Origin: Gemmatimonadota bacterium
Lineage (GTDB): Bacteria; Latescibacterota; UBA2968; GCA-2709665
Direction of reading: 5' to 3'
Length of the DNA stretch: 64,000 nt
Assembly (NCBI GenBank): GCA_028873695.1
Contig: JAPPNU010000078.1
Coordinates: 1 to 64,000 of the forward strand
Made by a program: the position numbers and the translations under genes. Position 1 is the first letter of the stretch, and the number at the start of each line of letters is the position of its first letter. Below are positions 36,636-44,414 of this stretch, in pieces. Under the pieces are notes generated by a model. That model did no database searches and was not told the DNA's origin. It was given only the letters and a program-made list of their open reading frames with translations.

Positions 36636-36836
36636 CTATCGTTTCGTCACATTCGCCGCCTGGAGCCCCTTGGGACCCTCGACGATATCGAATTCGACCT
36701 CATCACCCTCGGCCAGAGACTTGAAACCCTCAGCCTGGATTGCCGAAAAATGCACGAAAACGTCTTCCCCGCCGTCCTGCTCGATGAAGCCAAAGCCCTT
36801 GGCGTCGTTGAACCACTTCACTCGACCGTCAGCCAC
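36636..36836 (-). CDS. Cold-shock domain protein (CspA family)
   Basis: A 66-aa single cold-shock domain. RNP1 reads KGFGFI and RNP2 reads DVFVHFSAI, the two RNA-binding strands of the OB fold, and the length is standard. It binds single-stranded RNA/DNA and acts as an RNA chaperone. The start is GTG 36836, with AGGTGG about 10 nt upstream. It has its own terminator downstream. Its leader contains a terminator-like hairpin (see 36881-36930). Confidence 0.95.
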   Translation of the reverse strand: MADGRVKWFNDAKGFGFIEQDGGEDVFVHFSAIQAEGFKSLAEGDEVEFDIVEGPKGLQAANVTKR

Positions 36837-36880
36837 TGCTAATTCACCACCTTTCTATCTTGAACTGAATGTGCAGGCAA

Positions 36881-36930
36881 TTAAAAAAGGCAAGGACCCG
36901 AAATTCTGATCCTTGCCGTATCGTTTTTTT
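36881..36930. terminator. Two-sided terminator-like hairpin upstream of the cold-shock gene
   Basis: GGCAAGGA (36889-36896) and TCCTTGCC (36910-36917) make an 8-bp stem. A T7 run (36924-36930) follows on the plus strand; on the minus strand T6 follows directly (36888 to 36883). It could terminate minus-strand transcription from the SMR gene. If the cold-shock promoter lies further upstream, it would sit in that gene's leader 45 nt before the start and could act as an attenuator. Confidence 0.65.
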
Positions 36931-36982
36931 CGACTGCACAGGAGACAGAAACAACGTCCTTCTCTTTACAACGTCACCGTTA

Positions 36983-37011
36983 AAGTTAAACGCTTGCAGA
37001 TCGATTGTCAA
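36983..37011 (-). promoter_or_regulatory. Candidate promoter for the cold-shock gene
   Basis: Minus-strand TTGACA (37011-37006), 17-bp spacer, weak -10 TAACTT (36988-36983). It implies a leader of about 140 nt, in the range typical of cspA-like genes. The -10 match is poor, so this is tentative. Confidence 0.35.
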
Positions 37012-37134
37012 CTTATTTTTTCATATTCCGTGAATTTTTCGATTACCGGCCATTTGCGTCCCGGCAGCAGGTTTCCGGAATTGGGCCGGCGATTCACCGG
37101 CGTGTCTGCCCGGACAAATCTCCGGGGCGGACGA

Positions 37135-37461
37135 TCAGTGCGTCGAGCTGGACAGATGAAGCCCGGTCACGCCGCCGATAATCAGCGCGATGGACAGCAG
37201 CTTGACCGCGGTGACCGGTTCTTTGAAGTACCAGAAACCGATGACGCTGATGATCGCCGTACCCAAGCCGGCCCAGACGGCGTAGGCGATGCTGACCGGG
37301 ATCTGTTTCAGGGCCATCGTCAGGCCTGCCACGGAGGCCAGATAGAAGACGGCAACCCCGATAGACGGCCACAACCGCGCGAATCCATCCGAAAGTTTCA
37401 TGCACGTCGTTCCGACGACTTCGAGAGCGATGGCAAGAAACAGATAAATCCAGCTGGTCAT
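37135..37461 (-). CDS. Small multidrug resistance (SMR) family transporter
   Basis: A 108-aa, four-TM inner-membrane protein of the EmrE/SugE (Gdx) family, which works as a dimer exchanging protons for small cations. The essential membrane Glu is visible in FLAIALEVVGTTCMKLSDGF. The third and fourth TM segments are also visible (AYAVWAGLGTAIISVIGF; SIALIIGGVTGLHL). ATG 37461 with GGAG upstream is preferred over the frame's extension to 37521. A MITE-like element begins 18 bp upstream of the start, so its transcription must arise in or across that element. Substrate (drug or guanidinium) not decidable. Confidence 0.9.
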   Translation of the reverse strand: MTSWIYLFLAIALEVVGTTCMKLSDGFARLWPSIGVAVFYLASVAGLTMALKQIPVSIAYAVWAGLGTAIISVIGFWYFKEPVTAVKLLSIALIIGGVTGLHLSSSTH

Positions 37462-37478
37462 TGACGGATCTCCTTCAG

Positions 37479-37640
37479 TGTTCTGTCCCGAAAATATCTC
37501 ACCATTCGGCCGCCGATTCATCCCGTCTCGCTGCGTTGCCCTCGCTCGCCGACCTTGCCCAGGTCGCCTGCGCTCTGGCGCCTTGCGAGTCGGGCGACTA
37601 GGCGGCCGAATTTAGCCAACCTATTTCCGGGACAGAACAC
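37479..37640. mobile_element. MITE-like element with about 36-bp imperfect terminal inverted repeats
   Basis: A 162-bp segment whose ends are GTGTTCTGTCCCG (37479-37491) and CGGGACAGAACAC (37628-37640). Further in, TTCGGCCGCC (37505-37514) and GGCGGCCGAA (37601-37610) also pair, so the arms match discontinuously over about 36-40 bp. The interior is very GC-rich and has no open frame worth calling. No clear target-site duplication is visible at the edges. It looks like a non-autonomous transposable element or a large palindromic repeat. Confidence 0.65.
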
Positions 37641-37751
37641 CTGGGCTGGTGGTTGCGGTTGACTTTCCCGGGGTACGTTGGCATTTTAGCCACGTTCGGC
37701 GGGTGAGGCAAACGCAATTGAGCGGCTTTCTTCAGCGGAGGGGGCAATTGA

Positions 37752-38618
37752 ATGGCGTTACCGATCATCATGCATGTGAATTACTGTGAACAGGGACAGA
37801 CGATCCCTGAGATGTGCAGGAAGGCGGTGGGGTGGGGGTATGACGGGATCGAGTTCCGCCGCGATCGCAGGGGCGAAGAGGAGACGCCGGAACAGTACCT
37901 GGATACGATTGCCGCGGCAGCGGGAGCCTCGGGATTGAAGCACGTGCTGTTCGGCGGCCCCGGTGTGGATCTGATGCAGAAAAATGCCGGCATCCGCAGG
38001 GCGCAGGTTGAGGAGGGGATCAGGTTCTATAGACTCGCGGGCGAACGGCTGGACCTCACGGTCTGCAATATCATGGCGGGGACGCTTCGAAGTTCGGACC
38101 CCAATGCGGGGTCGGGGCATCATCTGCATGGGTCGGGAGCCGCGTCGGCGCATCATTACGAATGGGCGGCCGAGGGGTTCAGGGAACTTGGCGCGGTCGC
38201 CGAGGAGATCGGACTCAGGCTCGCGTTCGAGATCCACATGGGCTATGTTCACGACTTGCCGGCGCCTACGATGAAACTTCTGGATATGATCGGCTCCCCG
38301 TTCGTCGGTGCGAACCTGGACTATGGAAACATGGTGTATTTCCCGTCCTGTCCATCAATCGGCGAAACCGTCGCCACGCTGGGAGAAAAGCTGTTCATGG
38401 TGCATCTGAAAAACTCGATGCCCGCCGGAGAGGGACGGAACGCCGTTGGCCTGGGTGACGGAATTATCAACCACCGGGAGTATCTGCTGGCGCTGAAGCT
38501 TGCCGGATTCAGCGGTCCGCTGTGCATTGAAGCCCCGAGGCCGGGCGACCGGGAGTGGTTTGCACAGCAGGACATCGCCTATCTGAAATCCGTATTGAAA
38601 GATCTGGCGTGGGAGTAA
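37752..38618 (+). CDS. Sugar phosphate isomerase/epimerase (TIM barrel)
   Basis: A 288-aa AP-endonuclease-2/xylose-isomerase-like barrel. Metal-site strands are recognisable: LAFEIHMGYVHD with Glu, VGANLDYGNM with Asp, FMVHLKNSM with His and PLCIEAPRPGD with Glu, the pattern of inosose dehydratase/epimerase-type enzymes. The ribosome binding site is a strong GGAGGGGG. It is a distinct paralogue of the enzyme at 2587-3417. It stands alone on the plus strand beside minus-strand ROK and CutA genes. Confidence 0.82.
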   Translation: MALPIIMHVNYCEQGQTIPEMCRKAVGWGYDGIEFRRDRRGEEETPEQYLDTIAAAAGASGLKHVLFGGPGVDLMQKNAGIRRAQVEEGIRFYRLAGERLDLTVCNIMAGTLRSSDPNAGSGHHLHGSGAASAHHYEWAAEGFRELGAVAEEIGLRLAFEIHMGYVHDLPAPTMKLLDMIGSPFVGANLDYGNMVYFPSCPSIGETVATLGEKLFMVHLKNSMPAGEGRNAVGLGDGIINHREYLLALKLAGFSGPLCIEAPRPGDREWFAQQDIAYLKSVLKDLAWE

Positions 38619-38677
38619 CGGCGGCCCGTTCAAGCGTCCCGGTCGATCGGGAGTCTGAACTTCGTCAGTACGGTGCG

Positions 38678-39622
38678 TTACTTCAGTACCAGACGCGAGG
38701 CGCCCAGGACGCCGGCGTCGTTGCCCAGTTCGGCGGGCAGGATCCGGGTATGATCGAACATCCCCTCCAGGGTGTATTCCCGGGCCGAGGCGTCGATGGG
38801 GTCGAGCAGAACACCGCCGGCCGCCGAAATGCCGCCTCCGATGGCGATCACGTCCGGGCTGATGACGTTGATGATATTTGCAATGGCGATGCCGAGATAG
38901 CGGGCAACGCGGGCGACGGCGTCACGGGCGAGGCTGTCGCCGTTTTTCGCGGCCAGGCAGATGATTTCCGGTGAGAGCGATTCCGTGTCCGGGAGAGAAG
39001 CGGACACCGCGTCCGGCAGGCGGCGGCGAACGTAGCGGACCATCGCGGGGCCGGAAGTGAAGGCTTCCAGGCACCCGTTCTTCCCGCATCCGCAAAGGGG
39101 GCCGTCGGGGTCCATGCACATATGGCCGATTTCGCCCGCCGCGAAGGAGGCGCCGTGGTGAATGTCGCCACCCAGGACGAGTCCACCGCCAATGCCGGTC
39201 CCCAGGGTGATGAGAAAAAGAGACTCGCATCCCCGTCCCGCCCCCAGATGGGCTTCACCCATCGCGGCGACGCTGGCGTCGTTATCGATTTCAACCTGCA
39301 GCCGGATCCTCTCCTCGAGGATCCGCTTGAACGGGACGCGGCGCCAGTGGAGGTTGGGCGCGATGATGACGTCGCCCTCCGACGTCGTTACGCCCGGTAC
39401 GCCGATGCCGATGCCCGCAATATCGTCGTTCGCCAGGCCGCCGCCGGCGCGGAGGGATTCGCAGAGTCCGGCGATCCGGTCCGCTACGCCGTATTCGCCG
39501 CTTTCCACGTCGGTCGGACAGCGGGCATTGGCCTCCATGCGACCGTCGGCGGCGACAAGCGCGCCCTTGATGCTTCCCCCGCCAAGATCGATGCCGATCG
39601 CGTGTTGAGGTTGAACGGCCAA
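38678..39622 (-). CDS. ROK family sugar kinase (glucokinase-like)
   Basis: A 314-aa protein. The ATP phosphate-1 motif is GIDLGGGSIKGAL. The ROK signature runs from LGTGIGGGLVLGGDIHHGAS through AAGEIGHM. The zinc site is PLCGCGKNGCLEAF, and the catalytic Asp is in EIDNDASVAA. All family features are intact, so an active glucokinase, fructokinase or N-acetylhexosamine kinase is expected. No HTH is present, so it is not a ROK repressor. The TTG start at 39622 is chosen for its position after AAAAGGAC; the frame stays open to 39754. Confidence 0.88.
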   Translation of the reverse strand: MAVQPQHAIGIDLGGGSIKGALVAADGRMEANARCPTDVESGEYGVADRIAGLCESLRAGGGLANDDIAGIGIGVPGVTTSEGDVIIAPNLHWRRVPFKRILEERIRLQVEIDNDASVAAMGEAHLGAGRGCESLFLITLGTGIGGGLVLGGDIHHGASFAAGEIGHMCMDPDGPLCGCGKNGCLEAFTSGPAMVRYVRRRLPDAVSASLPDTESLSPEIICLAAKNGDSLARDAVARVARYLGIAIANIINVISPDVIAIGGGISAAGGVLLDPIDASAREYTLEGMFDHTRILPAELGNDAGVLGASRLVLK

Positions 39623-39732
39623 TGTGGGTCCTTTTGGATGGCGCCTGCCAAATGTCGTCAGGCAGCCCTGTACGTATCCTTGAGCGCGATGCGCACGCGT
39701 GGTTGTTGCCCGGTCAGGATCGGGAACGCGGA

Positions 39733-40053
39733 TCAGGCGTTCTCGGCGATCCATTCCAGGTAGGGCGGATGCCCCTTGTGGATCGGAAGCGCAATGATCT
39801 CAGGCACATCGTAACTGTGCAGTTCGCTCGCCCGGTCGATCAGCGCGTCGAGTCTGGCATGTGACGTCTTAAGGACCATCAGGCATTCGGCTTCGTCTTC
39901 AATGGCGTCCTGCCAGCGATAGATGGACCGGATCTGTCCCGTGATGTTGGCGCACGCGGCCAGGCGTTCTTCAACGAGTGTGCGGCCGATCCGGGCAGCT
40001 TCCGCTTCGCTCGGGGCAGTGACGAAAACGACGTAATTCCTTACCTCAGACAT
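39733..40053 (-). CDS. cutA: Divalent-cation tolerance protein CutA
   Basis: A 106-aa protein with the CutA1 pattern: VVFVTAPSEAEAARIGRTLV, LAACANI, IRSIYRWQDAIEDEAE, then HSYDVPEIIALPI. It forms trimers of ferredoxin-like fold; implicated in metal tolerance, exact role unresolved in the family. The start is ATG 40053, with GGAG upstream. It is 110 bp upstream of the ROK kinase gene on the same strand and possibly co-transcribed. Confidence 0.95.
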   Translation of the reverse strand: MSEVRNYVVFVTAPSEAEAARIGRTLVEERLAACANITGQIRSIYRWQDAIEDEAECLMVLKTSHARLDALIDRASELHSYDVPEIIALPIHKGHPPYLEWIAENA

Positions 40054-40280
40054 GAAATGAACTCCGAAAGTGGAAGCCCGTACAATAAGCTTTGCGACAC
40101 GGTCTGCGGGCAGGCTTAAAATTGGATCCGGCCCCATGCCGCCGGGACAGCCCCGTCGATTCGCACCGCTGAAGATATGCAGAAGGATGGGAAAGTCAAG
40201 GCGAGAATCGGTTTGAATTGACGTCAGGAAAACAGGCGTCGCCGGCGGCGCTCGGTGCGAATTTGAGGTATTCAGACGAA

Positions 40281-41381
40281 ATGGAATCGATACGAACTGG
40301 CAGCGGTGACGGTCTCGATCCGCAGCGTCTGATGCGGGTTCGGCAGGTGCTTGAACGCCACGTCCGGGCGAAGAGTACACCCGGTGCGGTGGGACTCGCG
40401 GTGCGGGGCTCGGGTGGGGTCGCGTGCTGGACGGCGGGTCGGCACACGTTCGAGCCGGATTCACCGAGAGTGCGTGGGGACGACCTGTACGATCTCGCGT
40501 CGCTGACCAAGGTGGTCGTGACAACGTCGATCTGTATGGTGCTTGAACCTCATCTGGACCTGGATGAGCGGGTGGACAAGCACCTGCCGGCGTTCCAGGG
40601 GGACGGCAAAGACGGCGTGACAATCAGACATCTGCTGGCTCATTGCGCGGGACTGCCCGCCCACCAGCGTTTTTTCGAGACCTGCCGGGGCAGGGAGGCA
40701 GTCCTTTCGGCTGCGTGCCAGACGGCGCTCGCGTACCCGCCCGGGACGAGGACGATTTACAGCGATCTCAGTTTCCTGCTGCTGGGGGCGGCCGTCGAGC
40801 GCGTGGGCGGGGCGTCGCTCGAGGAATTGGCTCAGCGGTACGTCCTCGGTCCGGCGGGGATGGAAGAGACGATGTATCTGCCGGGTCCCGAGCTATTGGG
40901 CAGAATACCGCCAACGGAATCTCAGGCCGAACAGCGCGGAGGCCTGATTCATGGTCAGGTGCATGATGGAAATGCCTGGGCGATGGGCGGCGTTGCGCCG
41001 CACGCGGGGCTCTTCGGGACTGCGGCGGACCTGGGTCGTTTTCTAAGGGTGATTTTGAACGGGGGAAAACGTGAGGGAACCCGCGTGTTTTCCGAGGGTG
41101 CCATCCGCAGATTCACGTCACGGGCGGGTTTAGCGCCCGGCAGTACCCGCGCGCTCGGGTGGGATACGGTATCGGCGGCGGGGAGTTCAGCGGGCCGGCA
41201 CTTTTCGATCCAATCTTTCGGGCATACCGGATTCACGGGGACTTCCGTCTGGGTGGACCCCGAACGGGACGTCGGTGTAATACTTCTGACCAACAGGGTG
41301 CATCCCACCCGAGAGAACGAGGGGATTCGGAGGTTGCGCCCCGAGTTTCACGATGCGGTGATGGAAGCAGTGATACGCTAG
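40281..41381 (+). CDS. Serine hydrolase, beta-lactamase class C family
   Basis: A 366-aa protein. The SxxK catalytic motif is SLTK in YDLASLTKVVV, the YxN-like motif is YSD in TIYSDLSFLLLG, and the KTG-like motif is HTG in FGHTGFTGTS. This is the class C/DD-peptidase fold seen in esterases, D-aminopeptidases and glycosidase-linked hydrolases. HTG and YSD suggest an esterase or peptidase rather than a drug-hydrolysing beta-lactamase. No signal peptide is seen. ATG 40281 is preceded by GAGGT; a TTG at 40218 is less likely. Confidence 0.85.
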   Translation: MESIRTGSGDGLDPQRLMRVRQVLERHVRAKSTPGAVGLAVRGSGGVACWTAGRHTFEPDSPRVRGDDLYDLASLTKVVVTTSICMVLEPHLDLDERVDKHLPAFQGDGKDGVTIRHLLAHCAGLPAHQRFFETCRGREAVLSAACQTALAYPPGTRTIYSDLSFLLLGAAVERVGGASLEELAQRYVLGPAGMEETMYLPGPELLGRIPPTESQAEQRGGLIHGQVHDGNAWAMGGVAPHAGLFGTAADLGRFLRVILNGGKREGTRVFSEGAIRRFTSRAGLAPGSTRALGWDTVSAAGSSAGRHFSIQSFGHTGFTGTSVWVDPERDVGVILLTNRVHPTRENEGIRRLRPEFHDAVMEAVIR

Positions 41382-41444
41382 CCGGAGGACAAGCGGTCCG
41401 GATCGGTCGGCGGAATTCGCATCAGAACCTCCGGGTCCGCGACA

Positions 41445-42998
41445 CTATCGCAGCGCCTGTTTGAGGTATTCGAGATCCAGTTCGGGGTACGCAGGGAAAC
41501 GCTGGAGCAGGTCTGCCACCGCCTCGCGGGCTTCCTCGAGCGCTTCCGGCCGGGTCCTGCAACGCGCCTTGCTCGGTTTTCCGGCCTGGCGTCCTTTTTT
41601 TATCCGGAGTGGCCGGGTATTGGAGAGCACGAGGCGCAACACGGCTGCGATTTTCGCCATTTCTTCCGCGCCCATGCCCAGCGTCGTGAGCGCCGGCGTA
41701 CCGAGGCGAAGGCCGCTCGTGTACCAGACGCCGTTCGTATCGAAGGGAAGCGCATTACGGTTGAGGGTGATCCGGGCATTTCGAAGGGCGGTCTCCGCCT
41801 GTCTGCCGGTCAGATCAAGCGGCGCAACGTCGATCAGCGCCATGTGGTTGTCCGTGCCGTCCGTCAGCAATGCCAGCCCCTCCTCGATGCAGGCTTCGGC
41901 CAGTTTCGCCGCGTTCTCCACAATGCGCCGTGCGTAGTCTTTGAACGCGTCGGCGCCGGCCTCCTCAAAAGCGACGGCCTTGGCCGCTATCGCGTGGGGT
42001 AACGGACCGCCCAGCACCATCGGGCAACCCCGGTCCACGTGTTCGGCATATTCGTCTTTGCAGAGGACCATGCCGCCCCGCGGCCCCCTGAGGGTCTTGT
42101 GGGTCGTGGTTGTCACAACGTCTGCGTGGGCCACCGGATCGTAGTCGCCGGTGAAGACCTTGCCCGCAACCAGACCGGCAAAGTGCGCCATGTCCACCAT
42201 GAAGACCGCGCCGACCTCATCCGCGATTTCTCTGAAGATGCGAAAGTTGATCTTTCGGGTGTACGCGCTGTACCCGGCCAGCAGGATCAGGGGTCGGAAC
42301 GCCTTGGCCTGGCTGCGGACCCGGTCGTAATCGATGCGTTTTGTCTCCGGGTCCACACCGTAGGTTTCGACGTGGAACATCTTGGCTGATACGTTATGCC
42401 GGTATCCATGGGTGAGGTGGCCGCCTGAGTAGTAATCCAGTCCAAGCAATTTCTGATTGCCGAGCGCGGCTCTGAGCTCCCGCCAGTCGTTATCGGAGAG
42501 GGCGGAGGGATCGGTGTGTCCTGTTCGCGCCAAGAACGGCGCCTGAATGCGCGAGGAAAGAATCGCCCAGAACGCCACGAGGTTTGCATCTGCCCCGGAA
42601 TGCGGCTGTACGTACGCATGGTCCGCCCCGAAGAGGTCTCGGGCGAGGGAAGTGGCATGTTTTTCCACGGTGTCGACGTTGTCGCAGCCGGCGTAAAACC
42701 GGCGTTCGGGCACGCCTTCGGCATACTTGTCTGTGAAGAGATTGCCCTGTGCGAGCTGTACGGCCAGCGAGCAGTAGTTCTCGCTGGCGATCATCTTCAG
42801 ATTGCCCCGCTGGTCCTCGAGTTCGGAAACGATGGATGCGGCCACCCTGGGCGAGACCGCGTTGATCTGTTCGAGTGACGCAAGGCAGGCCACAAATCCG
42901 GGATCGGCCGGATTGCCGTTGACGGCGGATTCGGTGAGATACCTGGCAAGCGGCGACGTCGAGCGATTCACATCGGCGGGTGGTGTTGCCTGAACCAT
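41445..42998 (-). CDS. glyA: Serine hydroxymethyltransferase, long type
   Basis: Converts serine and tetrahydrofolate to glycine and methylene-THF. The PLP lysine is in [27 protein letters not shown] and [13 protein letters not shown] are family hallmarks. At 517 aa it is about 100 residues longer than E. coli GlyA. An insertion lies after [10 protein letters not shown] (about residues 140-240), as in chlamydial/leptospiral long SHMTs. ATG 42998 has GGGAGAAAG upstream, and the frame is open further. The mRNA leader holds an intrinsic terminator 47 nt before the start. Confidence 0.93.
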   Translation of the reverse strand: MVQATPPADVNRSTSPLARYLTESAVNGNPADPGFVACLASLEQINAVSPRVAASIVSELEDQRGNLKMIASENYCSLAVQLAQGNLFTDKYAEGVPERRFYAGCDNVDTVEKHATSLARDLFGADHAYVQPHSGADANLVAFWAILSSRIQAPFLARTGHTDPSALSDNDWRELRAALGNQKLLGLDYYSGGHLTHGYRHNVSAKMFHVETYGVDPETKRIDYDRVRSQAKAFRPLILLAGYSAYTRKINFRIFREIADEVGAVFMVDMAHFAGLVAGKVFTGDYDPVAHADVVTTTTHKTLRGPRGGMVLCKDEYAEHVDRGCPMVLGGPLPHAIAAKAVAFEEAGADAFKDYARRIVENAAKLAEACIEEGLALLTDGTDNHMALIDVAPLDLTGRQAETALRNARITLNRNALPFDTNGVWYTSGLRLGTPALTTLGMGAEEMAKIAAVLRLVLSNTRPLRIKKGRQAGKPSKARCRTRPEALEEAREAVADLLQRFPAYPELDLEYLKQALR

Positions 42999-43044
42999 TC
43001 TCTTTCTCCCACAAACAATAGATGGACGTTCGGCGACCGGGCAC

Positions 43045-43082
43045 AAAAAAAACCGGGCGGGATAACGGTACAGCAAGCCCGG
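43045..43082 (-). terminator. Intrinsic terminator inside the glyA leader
   Basis: On the minus strand CCGGGC (43082-43077), an 18-nt loop and GCCCGG (43058-43053) are followed by T8 (43052-43045). A second GCCCGG (43042-43037) just past the T-run could pair with the same 5-prime arm instead, a possible antiterminator arrangement. It lies between a strong candidate promoter and glyA, so it must be read through for glyA expression. Confidence 0.7.
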
Positions 43083-43175
43083 GAATTGACTCGTTTTTGG
43101 ACTCCGCGCTTTCCGGTTGACGGTGATTCGCGGCGCGGGTCCGCCCTACCTCCGCATCAAACCGCGCCATCATCA

Positions 43176-43204
43176 ATATATCGGACTTCCGCGGTCCGGT
43201 CAAC
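43176..43204 (-). promoter_or_regulatory. Candidate glyA promoter
   Basis: Minus-strand TTGACC (43204-43199), exact 17-bp spacer, TATATT (43181-43176). The predicted leader is about 170 nt. It can fold GGAC...GTCC outside CCGCG...CGCGG ahead of the terminator. No known riboswitch consensus was recognised in it. Confidence 0.55.
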
Positions 43205-43332
43205 CCATTTCTGCCGGAATTACGAGGTGACGCGCGGGCCCTGCAGGTCGTCGTGCCGCAACGACGCCCCGGGGCCGGCGGCATTTGCGAGATCGCATTG
43301 GTTACCGGTTGAATCCGCTCCGTAATTTCCAC

Positions 43333-43361
43333 TTGCAACCGTCGTGCGGCCGGACTATATT
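43333..43361 (+). promoter_or_regulatory. Candidate pyrB promoter
   Basis: TTGCAA (43333-43338), exact 17-bp spacer, TATATT (43356-43361). The transcript would start near 43368 and run about 110 nt to pyrB, through the terminator at 43437-43460. The U-rich start (TTTGCCTTTT) is noteworthy for nucleotide-sensitive initiation. Confidence 0.55.
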
Positions 43362-43370
43362 TGCCTTTTG

Positions 43371-43445
43371 ATGGGAATCTTTCCGATACGAAATCGCATC
43401 TACCGGATTTTCGGCTCCCCGGCTGCTGTAATTCAGCTCCCCTGA
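43371..43445 (+). CDS. Possible pyrB leader peptide (24 aa)
   Basis: A 24-codon frame begins MGIFPIRNRIYRIFG and its TGA stop (43443-43445) lies in the loop of the pyrB leader terminator. A ribosome finishing here would cover the terminator 5-prime arm and favour read-through, as in ribosome-coupled attenuation. The ATG is only a few bases after the predicted transcription start, so it would be nearly leaderless. It has no Shine-Dalgarno sequence. Speculative. Confidence 0.3.
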   Translation: MGIFPIRNRIYRIFGSPAAVIQLP

Positions 43446-43460
43446 CGGGGAGTTTTTTTT
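43437..43460 (+). terminator. Intrinsic terminator/attenuator in the pyrB leader
   Basis: CTCCCC (43437-43442), loop TGAC, GGGGAG (43447-43452), then T8 (43453-43460), only 18 nt before the pyrB ATG. A second CTCCCC at 43415-43420 could pair with the same GGGGAG. The position between promoter and gene indicates attenuation of pyrB rather than termination of an upstream gene, since the upstream gene is divergent. Confidence 0.75.
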
Positions 43461-43477
43461 GTGAGAAAGGGTATTCG

Positions 43478-44404
43478 ATGGACAACCTGTTCCACGTGGT
43501 CGAGGCGCAGCAGTTCAACCGGGAATTGCTGACCGAGATTTTCGCGGTGACCAGGGAGATGGAGGAGGTGGTGAGCGTCTACGGGTCCAGCATTCTCAAC
43601 CGCCGGATCATGGCCACGTTGTTTTACGAACCCAGTACCCGCACCCGGTTGTCTTTCGAGTCGGCCATGATTCGTCTGGGGGGAAGCGTGGTCACAACGG
43701 AGTCGGCACGGGAGTTTTCCTCCGCGGCGAAAGGCGAGACGCTCGAGGACACCATCCGCATTGTGGAAGGATACGCGGACGTGATCGTGCTTCGGCACTA
43801 CGAAGGGGGATCCGCGCGGCGGGCGGCGGAGGTGGCGTCGGTCCCCGTCCTGAACGCCGGGGACGGCCCCGGCCAGCATCCGACGCAGGCCTTGCTCGAC
43901 GTATACACGATCCAGAAGGAGATCGGCCGGCTGGACGGTATCTCCGTGGCCATGGTGGGCGACCTCGCCAACGGCCGCACGGTGCGTTCCCTGGCCTATC
44001 TGCTGACCCGGTACAAGGACGTCAAGCTGTATTTCGTAGCGCCTGAAATGGTGCGCATGAAGGCCGACATCAAGGAATACCTTGTCCGGAACGGCGTGCA
44101 CTTCGAAGAACGGGAAGATCTGATCGAGGTCGTCAGCCAGGTCGACGTGGTCTACCAGACACGGATCCAGAGAGAACGCTTCGGCGACCGCACGGAAGAC
44201 TACGAAGCGGCCAGAGGGCGATACATCATCGATACGAAGGTGATGGAGGCGCTGTCCGATAGCGGCCGCGTGATGCATCCGCTGCCTCGCGTGGACGAGA
44301 TCGACCCCGTGGTGGATACGGACCCCCGCGCGGCGTATTTCCGCCAGGCGCACAACGGGCTGTACATCCGGATGGCGCTGCTGAAGATGGTGCTGGTTGC
44401 GTGA
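43478..44404 (+). CDS. pyrB: Aspartate carbamoyltransferase catalytic subunit
   Basis: First committed step of pyrimidine synthesis: carbamoyl phosphate plus aspartate to carbamoyl aspartate. The carbamoyl-phosphate motif FYEPSTRTRLSFESAM is intact, as are GDGPGQHPTQALLD and the HPLPRVDEID aspartate-site loop. The 308-aa length is standard. The frame is open from 43361, but ATG 43478 has GAGAAAGGG upstream and gives the family N terminus. No pyrI regulatory gene follows. Control is probably by the leader attenuator. Confidence 0.95.
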   Translation: MDNLFHVVEAQQFNRELLTEIFAVTREMEEVVSVYGSSILNRRIMATLFYEPSTRTRLSFESAMIRLGGSVVTTESAREFSSAAKGETLEDTIRIVEGYADVIVLRHYEGGSARRAAEVASVPVLNAGDGPGQHPTQALLDVYTIQKEIGRLDGISVAMVGDLANGRTVRSLAYLLTRYKDVKLYFVAPEMVRMKADIKEYLVRNGVHFEEREDLIEVVSQVDVVYQTRIQRERFGDRTEDYEAARGRYIIDTKVMEALSDSGRVMHPLPRVDEIDPVVDTDPRAAYFRQAHNGLYIRMALLKMVLVA

Positions 44405-44414
44405 TCGTATGCAG

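Noticed and set aside
42999-43175. ZTP, glycine or SAM riboswitch in the glyA leader
   Set aside because: The expected consensus strings of those classes were not found by eye, so only a terminator and unnamed structure are claimed.
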